Shown here piece after piece: positions 23,700 to 32,820 of a stretch of 64,000 nucleotides of DNA (positions within the stretch are counted from its first letter, which is position 1; each line of letters starts with the position of its first letter). Position numbers and translations under genes: made by a program. Source of the DNA: Ancrocorticia sp039812645 (GTDB taxonomy: Bacteria; Actinomycetota; Actinomycetes; Actinomycetales; Actinomycetaceae); assembly GCA_039812645.1 (NCBI GenBank), contig JBDIAV010000010.1:1-64000 (forward strand), read 5' to 3'. The notes under the pieces were generated by a model. It was not told the origin of the DNA and did not search any database. It saw nothing but the letters and a program-made list of their open reading frames with translations.

Positions 23700-25061
23700 T
23701 TACTTGGCATTGACCGTCTGCTGTTCCACCGTGGCCTCGACCTGGATACTGTCGTCAGCCTGCTGCCACGAACGGCGCGAGAGAAGCATGATCAATCCGG
23801 TCACAAGAACAACACCTGCTGCAGAAGCTGCCATGAGGAAGGCTCCCATTGCTCCGGACACAGCGATAGCGCCGCCTACCGCGGATCCAAGCGAGACTCC
23901 AATGGTGATCGACGACTGCATGGATGTCATAGCGACACCCGCGCCACCAGCCGGAGCAAGACGCTCGGTCATGGTGAAGGCTGTCACCATCGTGGGACCA
24001 ACGAAGAGTCCCGTTACAAGAAGCGACATCGCCGTGCCAGACATGGAACCTTGCGTCATGGACAACAGGATAAACCCGGCCATTCCGGTGCCTCCAACAA
24101 GGACACGGATCGGCAGGCGCACCGAGTCAGGGATAACCACGACCATCAATGCCATGAAAGCGGATCCCAGACCCATCAGGGCATAGACGAGTCCGGCTTG
24201 CCCTGGGACGCCAAGATCAAGGGCACGCTCGGTTGTCGCAGCCTGCACCGATCCAAAGAAGGTGCCGATGCTCAGCATGACGATAATCGCGGGAATAACC
24301 GCCCACAGCACACGCATGATGGAGGGACGCGCGTGAGACTTATCGTCCGTCGCGACGGCGTCGTCGATATCGGCGGCTGTGGGTGCCGTCAGTGCGAACG
24401 GAAGGCCGGCAATAATAACGAGAGCCATCGCAAGGCCTAACGGCGCTGCGGGAGCGGCCATTGATGCGGCGATCCCTACAAAAGCGGGGCCGAGGACAAA
24501 AACGAGTTCATCAACGGTCGATTCGTAAGATAACGCGGCCGCGAGCTCCTTCGGATTGCGGGTGAAATGAATCCACCGAGCACGCGTGAAGGCACCAATC
24601 GGAAGCGACGTAACTCCCACAGCAACGCAAACAGCCCACAGGATCGGACCGCTCCAGCCCTGCAGGGCTGCTGCCAGTAGCAGACCAATGGCTACTGCTG
24701 AGATTGGTGTGAGTAGCGAGAGAACAAAACGCTGGCCTCGATGATCAGCCCAGCGCCCGATGAGCGGCGAGGCAATGGCCGCGGCGATCGAGGTAAATGC
24801 GGTGGCAAGACCACCGGTGGCGACACTGCCGGTGGAGGCAGTTATAGCCGTCATTGTTCCCAACGGAATCATGGCGTACGGTGCGCGAGCTGCGACTGCC
24901 ATGACCATGGAAAGGCCGCCTGAAATCTGCGGCAGAATCTTATATTGCGCCAGAGCGCTCAACGGAGAGGATTGCACGGTGTGCTCCATAGTGTTGATTC
25001 CCTGCAAGGGTCCCGGCGACGGGAGCATGTAGGGCTGCCCGCTATCAGCGGACACCTCCAT
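23700..25061 (-). CDS. MFS transporter (about 453 aa)
   Basis: This is a major facilitator superfamily protein with 12 predicted membrane segments. The cytoplasmic loop motif between helices 2 and 3 reads LIGRWADHRGQRFVL, the MFS motif A. The overall layout resembles sugar-efflux or drug-efflux (Rv-type) carriers of actinomycetes. Start uncertain: ATG 25061 has GAGGG six bases upstream and is used here, ATG 24989 (MEHTVQSSPLSALAQYK) gives a more typical N-terminus, and the frame is open to 25154. The substrate cannot be inferred. The gene is monocistronic with its own terminator. Confidence 0.8.
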   Translation of the reverse strand: MEVSADSGQPYMLPSPGPLQGINTMEHTVQSSPLSALAQYKILPQISGGLSMVMAVAARAPYAMIPLGTMTAITASTGSVATGGLATAFTSIAAAIASPLIGRWADHRGQRFVLSLLTPISAVAIGLLLAAALQGWSGPILWAVCVAVGVTSLPIGAFTRARWIHFTRNPKELAAALSYESTVDELVFVLGPAFVGIAASMAAPAAPLGLAMALVIIAGLPFALTAPTAADIDDAVATDDKSHARPSIMRVLWAVIPAIIVMLSIGTFFGSVQAATTERALDLGVPGQAGLVYALMGLGSAFMALMVVVIPDSVRLPIRVLVGGTGMAGFILLSMTQGSMSGTAMSLLVTGLFVGPTMVTAFTMTERLAPAGGAGVAMTSMQSSITIGVSLGSAVGGAIAVSGAMGAFLMAASAAGVVLVTGLIMLLSRRSWQQADDSIQVEATVEQQTVNAK

Positions 25062-25186
25062 TCTAGCCCTCGTTAAAGAAATCAGCGATGTGAGCTTCGT
25101 TTCCATAAGTGAAGGCCAGCGCCCTGCGTCCTCGACGTGGGTGCTGGCCCTCATATCACACCCTTAAGCTCAGGGTATGTGCTATA

Positions 25187-25852
25187 TCAGTGATGCATAT
25201 GCTCCTGAGCAATACGTCGTAGTTCCTTAATTTCGGTATAGGCATCTTCCGCTTTGAATACGGCCGAGCCAGCAACAAAGTTGTTGGCCCCCGCCTCAGC
25301 TGCGCGTTCAATTGTCTCGCGGGTTACGCCGCCGTCGACTTGAATCCAGACATCAAGGCCGGCATCCCGAATTGCCTTGCGGGTACGGGCGATCTTCGGA
25401 AGGGTGAGGTCCAAGAACTTCTGGCCACCAAATCCAGGTTCGACGGTCATGATAAGGATCTGGTCAAACTCGGCAAGAAGGTCGATATAGGGTTCTATCG
25501 AGGTTCCGGGGCGCAGTGCGAGACTAGCGCGTACGCCCATCCCCCGCAGCTCGCGCGCCAATCGCACCGGCGCTTGAGCCGCTTCCGCGTGGAACGTCAC
25601 CGAAGCGAAACCGAGCTCGGCGTACACCGGGGCCCAGCGATCCGGATTCTCAATCATGAGGTGGGCGTCGCAGGGAACCTTTGAGGTCTTGACGACCGCT
25701 TCGGCAATGGGCAGTCCAAGAGCAAGATTGGGGACAAAGTGATTGTCCATAATGTCGACATGGGCAAAATCTGCGCTCTCGATCTTGTCCAGCTCATCGG
25801 CGAGATGGGCAAAATCGCAGTTCAGAATGGAAGGAGAAATCAGTGCGGTCAT
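25187..25852 (-). CDS. rpe: Ribulose-phosphate 3-epimerase (221 aa)
   Basis: This is a TIM-barrel enzyme interconverting ribulose-5-phosphate and xylulose-5-phosphate in the pentose phosphate pathway. It begins with the usual ISPSILNCDFAHLADEL. The metal and catalytic residues are in HVDIMDNHFVPNL, CDAHLMIENP, VTFHAEA, MTVEPGFGGQKF and IQVDGGV. Length is normal. AGGATGG precedes the ATG. It lies 59 bp behind rsmB in the same direction, as in many actinomycetes (fmt-rsmB-rpe). Confidence 0.96.
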   Translation of the reverse strand: MTALISPSILNCDFAHLADELDKIESADFAHVDIMDNHFVPNLALGLPIAEAVVKTSKVPCDAHLMIENPDRWAPVYAELGFASVTFHAEAAQAPVRLARELRGMGVRASLALRPGTSIEPYIDLLAEFDQILIMTVEPGFGGQKFLDLTLPKIARTRKAIRDAGLDVWIQVDGGVTRETIERAAEAGANNFVAGSAVFKAEDAYTEIKELRRIAQEHMHH

Positions 25853-25911
25853 GTTTCCATCCTATGTGAGACCGCACTGATTCTGTGCTAGAAGCTACTG
25901 ATTCCAGATAC

Positions 25912-27327
25912 TCAATCCTTGGTGATAAGCGCGATAAACATGGCGTCCGTGTGATCCGTATCAGGCCAAAGCTGGACAACGCCGTCGTGACTTGGAACCT
26001 TCCGGCTTGCTACCTCGGAGGCGATAGCGCCCGCGTCGAGCAGACGAGCATTTGACGTGCTGTCCAGGAAGGATTGGACAACTTCCTTCGTCTCGGCCAC
26101 AACCGGCGAACACGTTGAGTAGACCAGTGCGCCGCCCGGGCGCAGCGCCGCAAAGCCCGCATCCAGTAGTTCACGCTGCAGCACGGTGAGTTGAGAGACG
26201 TCCGCCGGGACCTTACGCCAACGGGCCTCGGGACGACGACGAAGCGCCCCCAGCCCGGTACACGGCGCGTCAACGAGGACCCGATCATACGCATTGGGTT
26301 CTTCGGTTCCGACGTCGCGACCGTCACCCAGGCGCAAAGCTACCCGCCGCGCCCACGGGTCCACGGCGTTGGCCACCAGCTCAAGGCGATGCTCTTGGGG
26401 TTCGTTGGCATGAATCTCTACTGCGCGCTCGACTCCGCGGGCAGCCATCGTTGCGGTCTTGCCACCGGGGCCGGAACAGAGGTCGAGCCACAGTTCATCG
26501 GGGCCCGTGATCGGAGCCTCAGTGAGAACAGCCGCAATCAGCTGGCTTCCCTCGTCTTGTACGCCTGCGGCACCCGACTTGATAGCGCGTAACCGCTGAG
26601 GATCACCCGATTCAAGAAGGATGGCCTCCGGCATCAGGTACCCGGGGAGAGGCTTGAGGCCCTCGGCGATAATACCGCGGCGGAGTTGCCTGCGCGTGAC
26701 GTCACGGGGGACGAGAGCGACCTTGGCCGGCTCATTATTGGCCGCAAGAATGTTGGGCAGATCTGCGGCGGGGCGTCCATTGGCTTCGAGTGAGCGCACG
26801 ATTTCTTCGACAATCCATAAGGGATGCGAATACCACTGCGCATAAAACTCAACATCTGAGGTAGCGCTCGCGCGGAGGACGTCCTCCCACTCGTCAAGAC
26901 GTTCGCTCACTCGACGCAAAATGGCATTGACAAATCCGCCACGATTTTGGCTCAGCTCGTTACGGGTAATCGTTACCATCTCAAAGATGGCCGCGTGCGG
27001 CGGCGTACGAAACTCGACAAGCTGGTGGACACCAAGGCGAAGGATGTCAAGAATTTCGGGGTCGATATCCTTGATTGCGCGACCTTCGGTGCAGCGGGCA
27101 ATAATAGCGTCCCACCGGCCTTGCAGGCGGAGGGTGCCGTAGCAGAGGTTCGTCGCATAGGCTGCATCCTGGCTGTCCAGACGTGCGCGACGAATTTCCC
27201 GTGGAAGGACAAGGTTGGCGTAGGCGTCGTTTTCTCGGACCGCCGCGAGGACGTCCAATGCCACGATGCGGGCGGGATCGCTCGGCTGGCGGCCAGGGCG
27301 CCAGCCGTTATTGCGCTGCTGTGCCAT
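25912..27327 (-). CDS. rsmB: 16S rRNA m5C967 methyltransferase RsmB (471 aa)
   Basis: An N-terminal NusB-like RNA-binding domain (about residues 15-160) is joined to a SAM-dependent methyltransferase domain (about 240-470). The SAM motif is LDLCSGPGGKTATMA. The two catalytic cysteines lie in VDAPCTGLGALRRRP and VYSTCSPVVAET. It modifies C967 of 16S rRNA. Its start codon overlaps the fmt stop by one base, indicating translational coupling. The N-terminal 20 residues are basic (QQRNNGWRPGRQPSDPAR). Confidence 0.95.
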   Translation of the reverse strand: MAQQRNNGWRPGRQPSDPARIVALDVLAAVRENDAYANLVLPREIRRARLDSQDAAYATNLCYGTLRLQGRWDAIIARCTEGRAIKDIDPEILDILRLGVHQLVEFRTPPHAAIFEMVTITRNELSQNRGGFVNAILRRVSERLDEWEDVLRASATSDVEFYAQWYSHPLWIVEEIVRSLEANGRPAADLPNILAANNEPAKVALVPRDVTRRQLRRGIIAEGLKPLPGYLMPEAILLESGDPQRLRAIKSGAAGVQDEGSQLIAAVLTEAPITGPDELWLDLCSGPGGKTATMAARGVERAVEIHANEPQEHRLELVANAVDPWARRVALRLGDGRDVGTEEPNAYDRVLVDAPCTGLGALRRRPEARWRKVPADVSQLTVLQRELLDAGFAALRPGGALVYSTCSPVVAETKEVVQSFLDSTSNARLLDAGAIASEVASRKVPSHDGVVQLWPDTDHTDAMFIALITKD

Positions 27328-28277
27328 CAGTTATCTCCTCGCGTGTCAAGTTCAGTGTTCTGAAGCAGATCGAAACGTGTGCCCTCGGGAAGGCGTGCAC
27401 CGCGTAGCCAGTCACGGGCATCCATTGCCTTCTTGCCCGCGGGGGCTACCCATCCAAGTTGCACGGGATGGCTGCCCGTACCCACGAATCCATTATTGAT
27501 TTCCCCGGGAGCAAGTGGGGTTTGGTCGGGGGCACGTGTGACCGGTCCGAGTTTGACACGATTGCCGTCAAGTATCGTCCATGCTCCGGGGGCCGGAGTA
27601 TGCGCACGAATTTGCCGATCGACAGCAAACGCAGGGGCACTCCAGTCCACCTGTGCCTGCCCTGTGGCAATCGTTGGAGCTAATGTTGGTTCGCCCTGTT
27701 GCGGCTGAGCCACCGCCGAGCCATCCTCGAGACCAGCAAAAGTACGCGAAAGAAGATCGGCTCCAGAAACCGCTAAACGATGAAGAAGGTCACCAGAGGT
27801 GTCGGTTGGTTGAATGGCCTCAGTCATCACCCCAAAGATGGGACCGGTGTCCAAACCTTTTTCCAGCCGGAACGTAGATGCGCCGGTGACGTCGTCGCCA
27901 CGCCAAATGGCGTATTGAACGGGAGCGGCGCCACGCCACGCGGGCAGCACCGAAAAATGAAGGTTGATCCAACCATGTGCAGGGATATCAAGCAGTGCGG
28001 GAGGGACCAGCAGTCCGTAGGCAACAACGGCGACGGCGTCAGGTGCCAACTCCTTGATGTGTTTCTGAATCTCTTCATCCCGCAGTGTTGTGGGAGTAAG
28101 GACAGGAAGGCCGAGTTCCTCAGCCGCCTGGTGGACCGCCGAGGGCACCACCTTGTGCCGGCGCCCGGCACGCGCAGGCGCTCGGGTAAGCACAGCGGCC
28201 ACCTCATGTCCATCCGCGATAAGGCGGTGCAAGGAGGGAATGGCTGTGTCTGGGGTTCCAGCAAAGAGAATTCGCAC
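27327..28277 (-). CDS. fmt: Methionyl-tRNA formyltransferase (316 aa)
   Basis: Fmt formylates initiator Met-tRNA using 10-formyltetrahydrofolate. It starts from GTG as MRILFAGTPDTAIPSLHRL. The catalytic loop NLHFSVLPAWRGAAP contains the conserved Asn-His and SLLP-like segment, and DTGPIF follows. The C-terminal OB-like domain is complete. It is the first gene of the fmt-rsmB pair, with a one-base overlap. Confidence 0.96.
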   Translation of the reverse strand: MRILFAGTPDTAIPSLHRLIADGHEVAAVLTRAPARAGRRHKVVPSAVHQAAEELGLPVLTPTTLRDEEIQKHIKELAPDAVAVVAYGLLVPPALLDIPAHGWINLHFSVLPAWRGAAPVQYAIWRGDDVTGASTFRLEKGLDTGPIFGVMTEAIQPTDTSGDLLHRLAVSGADLLSRTFAGLEDGSAVAQPQQGEPTLAPTIATGQAQVDWSAPAFAVDRQIRAHTPAPGAWTILDGNRVKLGPVTRAPDQTPLAPGEINNGFVGTGSHPVQLGWVAPAGKKAMDARDWLRGARLPEGTRFDLLQNTELDTRGDN

Positions 28278-28344
28278 CAGCCCAGTCTAGTGGGCAAGGA
28301 AATGCATTCCCAACCCGCGACTATTGAACTAGATGAGATAGAAC

Positions 28345-29070
28345 TCAGATACTCGTAGCGAGCGCAGGTGCTCGCAGAGTATCACGAGTCATGGAATGCG
28401 ACTTCTCATCTTTTCCTCGGGTGGAGCGCCATCCCAAGATCGCAACAAGTACTCCACAAATGGCCATCCCCAACGCACTGATGTAACCGGTGCCGGGAGG
28501 AACATCCCAATTAGCTGTGTGGAAGCCAATCATGAGCATGTAGTCACCAACAGCATGGACAGCACCGTAACTTGCCACGCCCCACAGCCCAATGAGTCCA
28601 ACGTAGCGTGTGCGGTTCTCTGCGGGATGAAGAAGAAGGACGATCCCGGCGAGGGCCGATGTCAGTGAGACCATGACCTCCGCCGCCGTGATCTCCCATA
28701 GGGTGCTAGCGCTTGTGGATAGCAGTGTCTGCATGGCGAACCAGACGATGGAGACAATCGGTAAAAGAACCAGGAGTCGTGAGACCCGTGCCAAACGGAG
28801 AGTGGAGGCGTACGCCCACCACCCTAAACCAAGCAATAGCGCTGATAGCGCCCTTGATTCAACCACGCCCGTTGCCAACGGACGAGCACCGTTCCCGTCC
28901 ATCCGCGTTAAGCAGACGTCGGCAAACCCGCTGGCCTCACGAAAGCCAAAGAGCCCGTTGAGCATACTTCCCTGGCAAGGCAGCCACACAAGCCATGTAG
29001 AGATCCCCGCGGCGATGGCAGCCAAAAGGAGCGTCGTCGAAAGAAGGGTGATGCGAAACCGTGGTGTCAT
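28345..29070 (-). CDS. Hypothetical membrane protein (241 aa)
   Basis: I do not recognise the family with certainty. It has six to seven hydrophobic segments separated by short loops, a conserved-looking CQGSMLNGLFGF to CLTRMDG extracytoplasmic loop with two cysteines (possible disulfide), and a basic cytosolic C-tail. The pattern recalls DUF998-like membrane proteins, but that is only an impression. It lies between priA and fmt, which are usually adjacent in actinomycetes, so it is an insertion into that order. There is no clear ribosome binding site. Confidence 0.6.
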   Translation of the reverse strand: MTPRFRITLLSTTLLLAAIAAGISTWLVWLPCQGSMLNGLFGFREASGFADVCLTRMDGNGARPLATGVVESRALSALLLGLGWWAYASTLRLARVSRLLVLLPIVSIVWFAMQTLLSTSASTLWEITAAEVMVSLTSALAGIVLLLHPAENRTRYVGLIGLWGVASYGAVHAVGDYMLMIGFHTANWDVPPGTGYISALGMAICGVLVAILGWRSTRGKDEKSHSMTRDTLRAPALATSI

Positions 29071-29124
29071 GTATTAAGAATAGGTTGGTTAAACACCTAC
29101 TGTGAAGTAGCTAACACTCTCGTT

Positions 29125-31278
29125 TTACATTGCCGGATCTATTTCGATCTTCAAGGCTTGCCCCATGTTCTTAGCGCTGTATTCGCGATAGACCGTTCGA
29201 GCAAGTGTGCTGAGTTCCATGGCACGCGCAAGTGACACTCGAAGATAGACGGTGAGTTCGTTTTCGCGCGCCGCAGGTGCTGGGCCAAGCATCGCCACCC
29301 CTGGAATAAGTTCATGAACTCCACCGACAAGCAGTGCCTCAAGCGGAACCTGAACGCTATCTAAAGCTTTTTCAACATCCGCCGGTGGGGTTAAGTCAGC
29401 CGAACCGACAAGCTTAGACATGAGCGCAGCACGAAGAAGTGAGAGAAAGGTCCGCACATCCTTTTGAGTGCCCGTTACTCCGATCCAACGCCGCGTGGGG
29501 GGTAGCTGAAGCTCGACGCGTTCTTTGAGAAGGCCGTGAGAGAGGCGTGCCAGATTCCACGCGTTCAGGGCCGCGATTGCTTCAGGATCCGCTCCCCCAA
29601 CGAACATAACGTGCCCGCCGGCACGCGCCGGCCTCACCCGAACGATGGCACGAGCCGCGCGCCTCACGAACTGGGTTTCGGAACCAAGGCCCTGACCAGC
29701 CAAGAAACGTGAGTCAAGGACCAGAGCGGCGGCATATCCCGTCTCCGCGACCGGTTCAGCGCCCGGCGTGGCCACAATGATCCGAGGTTTTGCCGAGACC
29801 GTCGAGATAATACCGTCAGCCGACTGCGCACCCGAGAGCATTACTCCGGTACCGGGGAACGCTTTGCCAAACTCTTCCGCGGTGCGGTGGGAACCAATAC
29901 GAGCAGCGCGCAGCTTCGTTCCACCGCATTCAGGGCAGCTCCATCCGGCACCATCGTCTCCACAACGTGAGCAGGCAGGTTCGCTGGACTGCGCGGACAA
30001 TGACAGGGCTCCTCCACACACCCCACATTGCGCCAGGGCTTGGCAGCGTGCGCATGCCACCATAGGCAAGTAGCCAGCACGCGGCACCACGACAAGGACC
30101 GGCCCCACGTCAAGGGCGCTGCGCACGAGGTTAAAGGCCGGTTCAGGTATTCGCGACCATTGTTCGTGATCGCGTTCCCACTGTTCAGGCAGACTCACTC
30201 GCGGAGTCTCTGCGCGCACAGCTGACTCAGTTCCCTCGAGCAGTGCTGCAAATCCGGATGTAACGAGAGCTAAGGCCTCTTCGCTCACATACGGCGAATA
30301 AACGAGGAGCGCGGCATCGTGCATTTCAGCCCGCACCGCCAGTACATCTCGTGCGTTGCAATAGGGGGAACGAGGCTCCCGCAAGGTATCGGCAGCATCA
30401 TCCGTGACGATACATAAACCGAGATTAGTGACGGGCGCCCACAATGCCACACGTGTACCTACGACGATGGAGGCGTGCCCGTGCAATACCTCGAGAAAGG
30501 TGCGATAACGCTCAGAGTTTTGATCCTCGGAAAGCATGAGGGCAACACGCCGGCCTGTCAACTCGCCCAAGCGTGCCGCTAAACGCGTGGCATCCCGCGA
30601 TGTTGGTGCCACAAGAAGCACCGATTGTCCGGCAGAAAGTGTAGCCTCGGCCGCCGTCGCCAAAACGCGAATGCTTCCACCGCGGCCCGGCAACGCCGCA
30701 CATACAGCGCGCGGGCTCTTTCCCGAGGCAAGGCGGGAAACAAAAGCGGGGCCTCCCCGGTATGCCCCCCACAATCCGGGTTCTGGAACGCTCGGCGGCT
30801 TTTCCTCCGGGTAACCTCTCTCCACAAATTCCTTTTCGGCGCGCGCATGGCGCTGGGGAACAGCAAGCCGCAGAACGTCGGACACCGAGGAAGCCTGCCG
30901 AGCAGCTATACGCTGACAGAGTTCGTAAATTTCTGGCGTAAGTACCTGCATCGGAGAGACAACTCGTCGCAAAGGGCGGAGCTTGCCTCCAGTTTCGGTG
31001 CGGGAATCTCGTTCAATGATAAATCCGGCAACCTGACGCTGACCCACATCTACCATCACCCTCGCACCAACACGCGCTTCATCATCGAGCTTGGCAGGAA
31101 CAAGATAGTCGAATACTCGATCCATATGAGGCTGCGGCATTTCGATATGAACGCGCGCTACGGGTTGCGCAACTTCCCCGACAACATCATGGGAAACGGG
31201 GACAGCGTCCAGGAGCGAACGCTGCTCGCCTAACTGCGCCAGCTCCCCCAGACCCGGTAATGCATCCACGTTTCTCAT
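29125..31278 (-). CDS. priA: Primosomal protein N' PriA, degenerate actinobacterial type (717 aa)
   Basis: PriA reloads the replicative helicase at stalled forks. The N-terminal 3'-end-binding domain (RVFDYLVPAKLDDEARVGAR) and the paired zinc-binding cysteines (CARCQALAQCGVCGGAL ... CSRCGDDGAGWSCPECGG) are visible. The helicase core is altered: the expected Walker A GKT is absent around PGRGGSIRVLATAAEATL, and the Walker B DEEH position reads VTDDAAD. Helicase activity is therefore unlikely, and a structural loading role is inferred; degenerate PriA is known in actinomycetes. The gene stands beside the coaBC/metK/fmt neighbourhood as expected. Confidence 0.9.
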   Translation of the reverse strand: MRNVDALPGLGELAQLGEQRSLLDAVPVSHDVVGEVAQPVARVHIEMPQPHMDRVFDYLVPAKLDDEARVGARVMVDVGQRQVAGFIIERDSRTETGGKLRPLRRVVSPMQVLTPEIYELCQRIAARQASSVSDVLRLAVPQRHARAEKEFVERGYPEEKPPSVPEPGLWGAYRGGPAFVSRLASGKSPRAVCAALPGRGGSIRVLATAAEATLSAGQSVLLVAPTSRDATRLAARLGELTGRRVALMLSEDQNSERYRTFLEVLHGHASIVVGTRVALWAPVTNLGLCIVTDDAADTLREPRSPYCNARDVLAVRAEMHDAALLVYSPYVSEEALALVTSGFAALLEGTESAVRAETPRVSLPEQWERDHEQWSRIPEPAFNLVRSALDVGPVLVVVPRAGYLPMVACARCQALAQCGVCGGALSLSAQSSEPACSRCGDDGAGWSCPECGGTKLRAARIGSHRTAEEFGKAFPGTGVMLSGAQSADGIISTVSAKPRIIVATPGAEPVAETGYAAALVLDSRFLAGQGLGSETQFVRRAARAIVRVRPARAGGHVMFVGGADPEAIAALNAWNLARLSHGLLKERVELQLPPTRRWIGVTGTQKDVRTFLSLLRAALMSKLVGSADLTPPADVEKALDSVQVPLEALLVGGVHELIPGVAMLGPAPAARENELTVYLRVSLARAMELSTLARTVYREYSAKNMGQALKIEIDPAM

Positions 31279-31483
31279 GCCCCTATTCCATCACGTAGCC
31301 CCGACAGATTTTATGCTTGTCGTAGTGCACGAATGCCCCTCGACGAAAATGGTTCACTGAGCAGCTAGTCGAGCGCCATCACGTGTCAATTCTTCCATGG
31401 TGAACAACACCGGGTCTCGCCGCCTCATTCCGCCTTATCCTGGTTCTGGAACATCATCCGATGCAAGCAAAATCAGAGGAATT

Positions 31484-32713
31484 ATGTCTCTCCCAGAATC
31501 ACCCGCCCACGACCTTGGGCTCCGACTTGAAGGTCCATGGCAACGAGCTGCGGCCTTCGCGGGCTTACTTGGCACGAATGGTCAACTTTCCCCGACGATC
31601 TTTGCCGAAATGACAGCGCTGGCCACCAAGCTTGGCGCCATTAATCTGGGTCAGGGATTCCCCGACGAGGATGGACCTCGAGAAGTCCTCGAAGCAGCCA
31701 AAGCTGCCATTGACCATGGAACCAATCAGTATTCACCCGGCCGGGGTGAACCGGACCTTCTCCGAGCCATCAGTGAGCACCAGCAACGCTTCTACGATCT
31801 TGATGTCGATCCTAGCAGCGAGGTTATCGTTACGGCCGGCGCCACCGAGGCGATTGCCTCCTCAATTTTGGCTTTCGCGCGGCCCGGAGATGAAGTCATC
31901 ACCTTCGAACCTTTTTATGATGCCTACGCGGCGGTCATTGGGCTCACTGGCGCGCACCATGTCACGGTCGAACTCACCGCCCCGTTCTTCCAACCCGACC
32001 TCGCCACGTTGGAGAATGCCTTCACGAGTAAGACCCGCATGATTCTCGTTAACAATCCCAACAATCCAACGGGAGCTGTGTTCTCACGCGCTATTTTGCA
32101 GCGCATCGTGGAACTTGCCCAGCGCTATAACGTCCTCATCGTCACCGACGAAGTGTACGAACACCTGACGTTCGACGACGCACAACACATTCCTCTTGCC
32201 ACATTACCCGGAGCCTGGGAACGCACCATCACGATTTCTTCCGCCGGAAAGACCTTTTCGACGACGGGGTGGAAAATCGGCTGGGCAACCGCACCAGCTG
32301 AACTTATTAGCGCAATCCTTACGGTGAAGCAGTACCTTACCTTCGTCAACGGGGCACCATTTCAACCGGCCATCGCCAGGGGTCTGCGACTTCCCGACAC
32401 TTTCTACCGAGATATTGCGTCCACATTGCAGCACAAGCGCGACATTCTTGTCGAGGGGCTGAGCGACGCCGGTCTCGAAGTGTATTCACCCAGCGGTACC
32501 TATTTCGTCTTGGCTAATACCACCCCCGTCGGATACGACGATGCCACTGGGCTATCCCGAGAACTCGGTGAAAAGGTCGGTGTCGTGGGAGTGCCCGTCA
32601 CCGCATTTGTGTCATCGGGACATGCCGCGCACTACCGCTCACTTCTGCGGTTCGCGTTCTGTAAACGGGAGGACGTGCTTATTGAAGCAGCTTCCCGTCT
32701 CCGTCACCTGTGA
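31484..32713 (+). CDS. PLP-dependent aminotransferase, class I/II (409 aa)
   Basis: This is a fold-type I aminotransferase. Visible landmarks are INLGQGFPDEDGP, the PLP-phosphate contact TAGATEAIASSILAF, LVNNPNNPTGAV, the Asp/Tyr pair IVTDEVYEHLTF and the PLP Lys in ISSAGKTFSTTGWKIGW. It resembles the M. tuberculosis DapC-like/kynurenine aminotransferase-like group, so N-succinyldiaminopimelate or aromatic/methionine transamination are possible. ATG 31484 has AGAGGAATT upstream and is preferred over an open frame back to 31397. It is the only plus-strand gene in this stretch and ends at a hairpin shared with the convergent ABC operon. Confidence 0.88.
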   Translation: MSLPESPAHDLGLRLEGPWQRAAAFAGLLGTNGQLSPTIFAEMTALATKLGAINLGQGFPDEDGPREVLEAAKAAIDHGTNQYSPGRGEPDLLRAISEHQQRFYDLDVDPSSEVIVTAGATEAIASSILAFARPGDEVITFEPFYDAYAAVIGLTGAHHVTVELTAPFFQPDLATLENAFTSKTRMILVNNPNNPTGAVFSRAILQRIVELAQRYNVLIVTDEVYEHLTFDDAQHIPLATLPGAWERTITISSAGKTFSTTGWKIGWATAPAELISAILTVKQYLTFVNGAPFQPAIARGLRLPDTFYRDIASTLQHKRDILVEGLSDAGLEVYSPSGTYFVLANTTPVGYDDATGLSRELGEKVGVVGVPVTAFVSSGHAAHYRSLLRFAFCKREDVLIEAASRLRHL

Positions 32714-32770
32714 CGGGCAAAATATCCACGAGTATCCACCTACTTAACACATTTATTAACTGATAGACGC

Positions 32771-32807
32771 GACGGCGACGCACCAACTTTCTGGTTTGCG
32801 CGCCGTC
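32771..32807. terminator. Bidirectional hairpin between aminotransferase and ABC permease
   Basis: GACGGC pairs with GCCGTC, and CGCA with TGCG inside it after a small internal loop; ACC/GGT can extend the helix. It lies between convergent stop codons. U tracts are weak. Confidence 0.5.
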
Positions 32808-32820
32808 GTCGTCAAACGTC

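Noticed and set aside
31279..31483. N-terminal extension of the aminotransferase from 31397
   Set aside because: ATG 31484 has a clear AGAGG ribosome binding site and gives the family's usual N-terminus.
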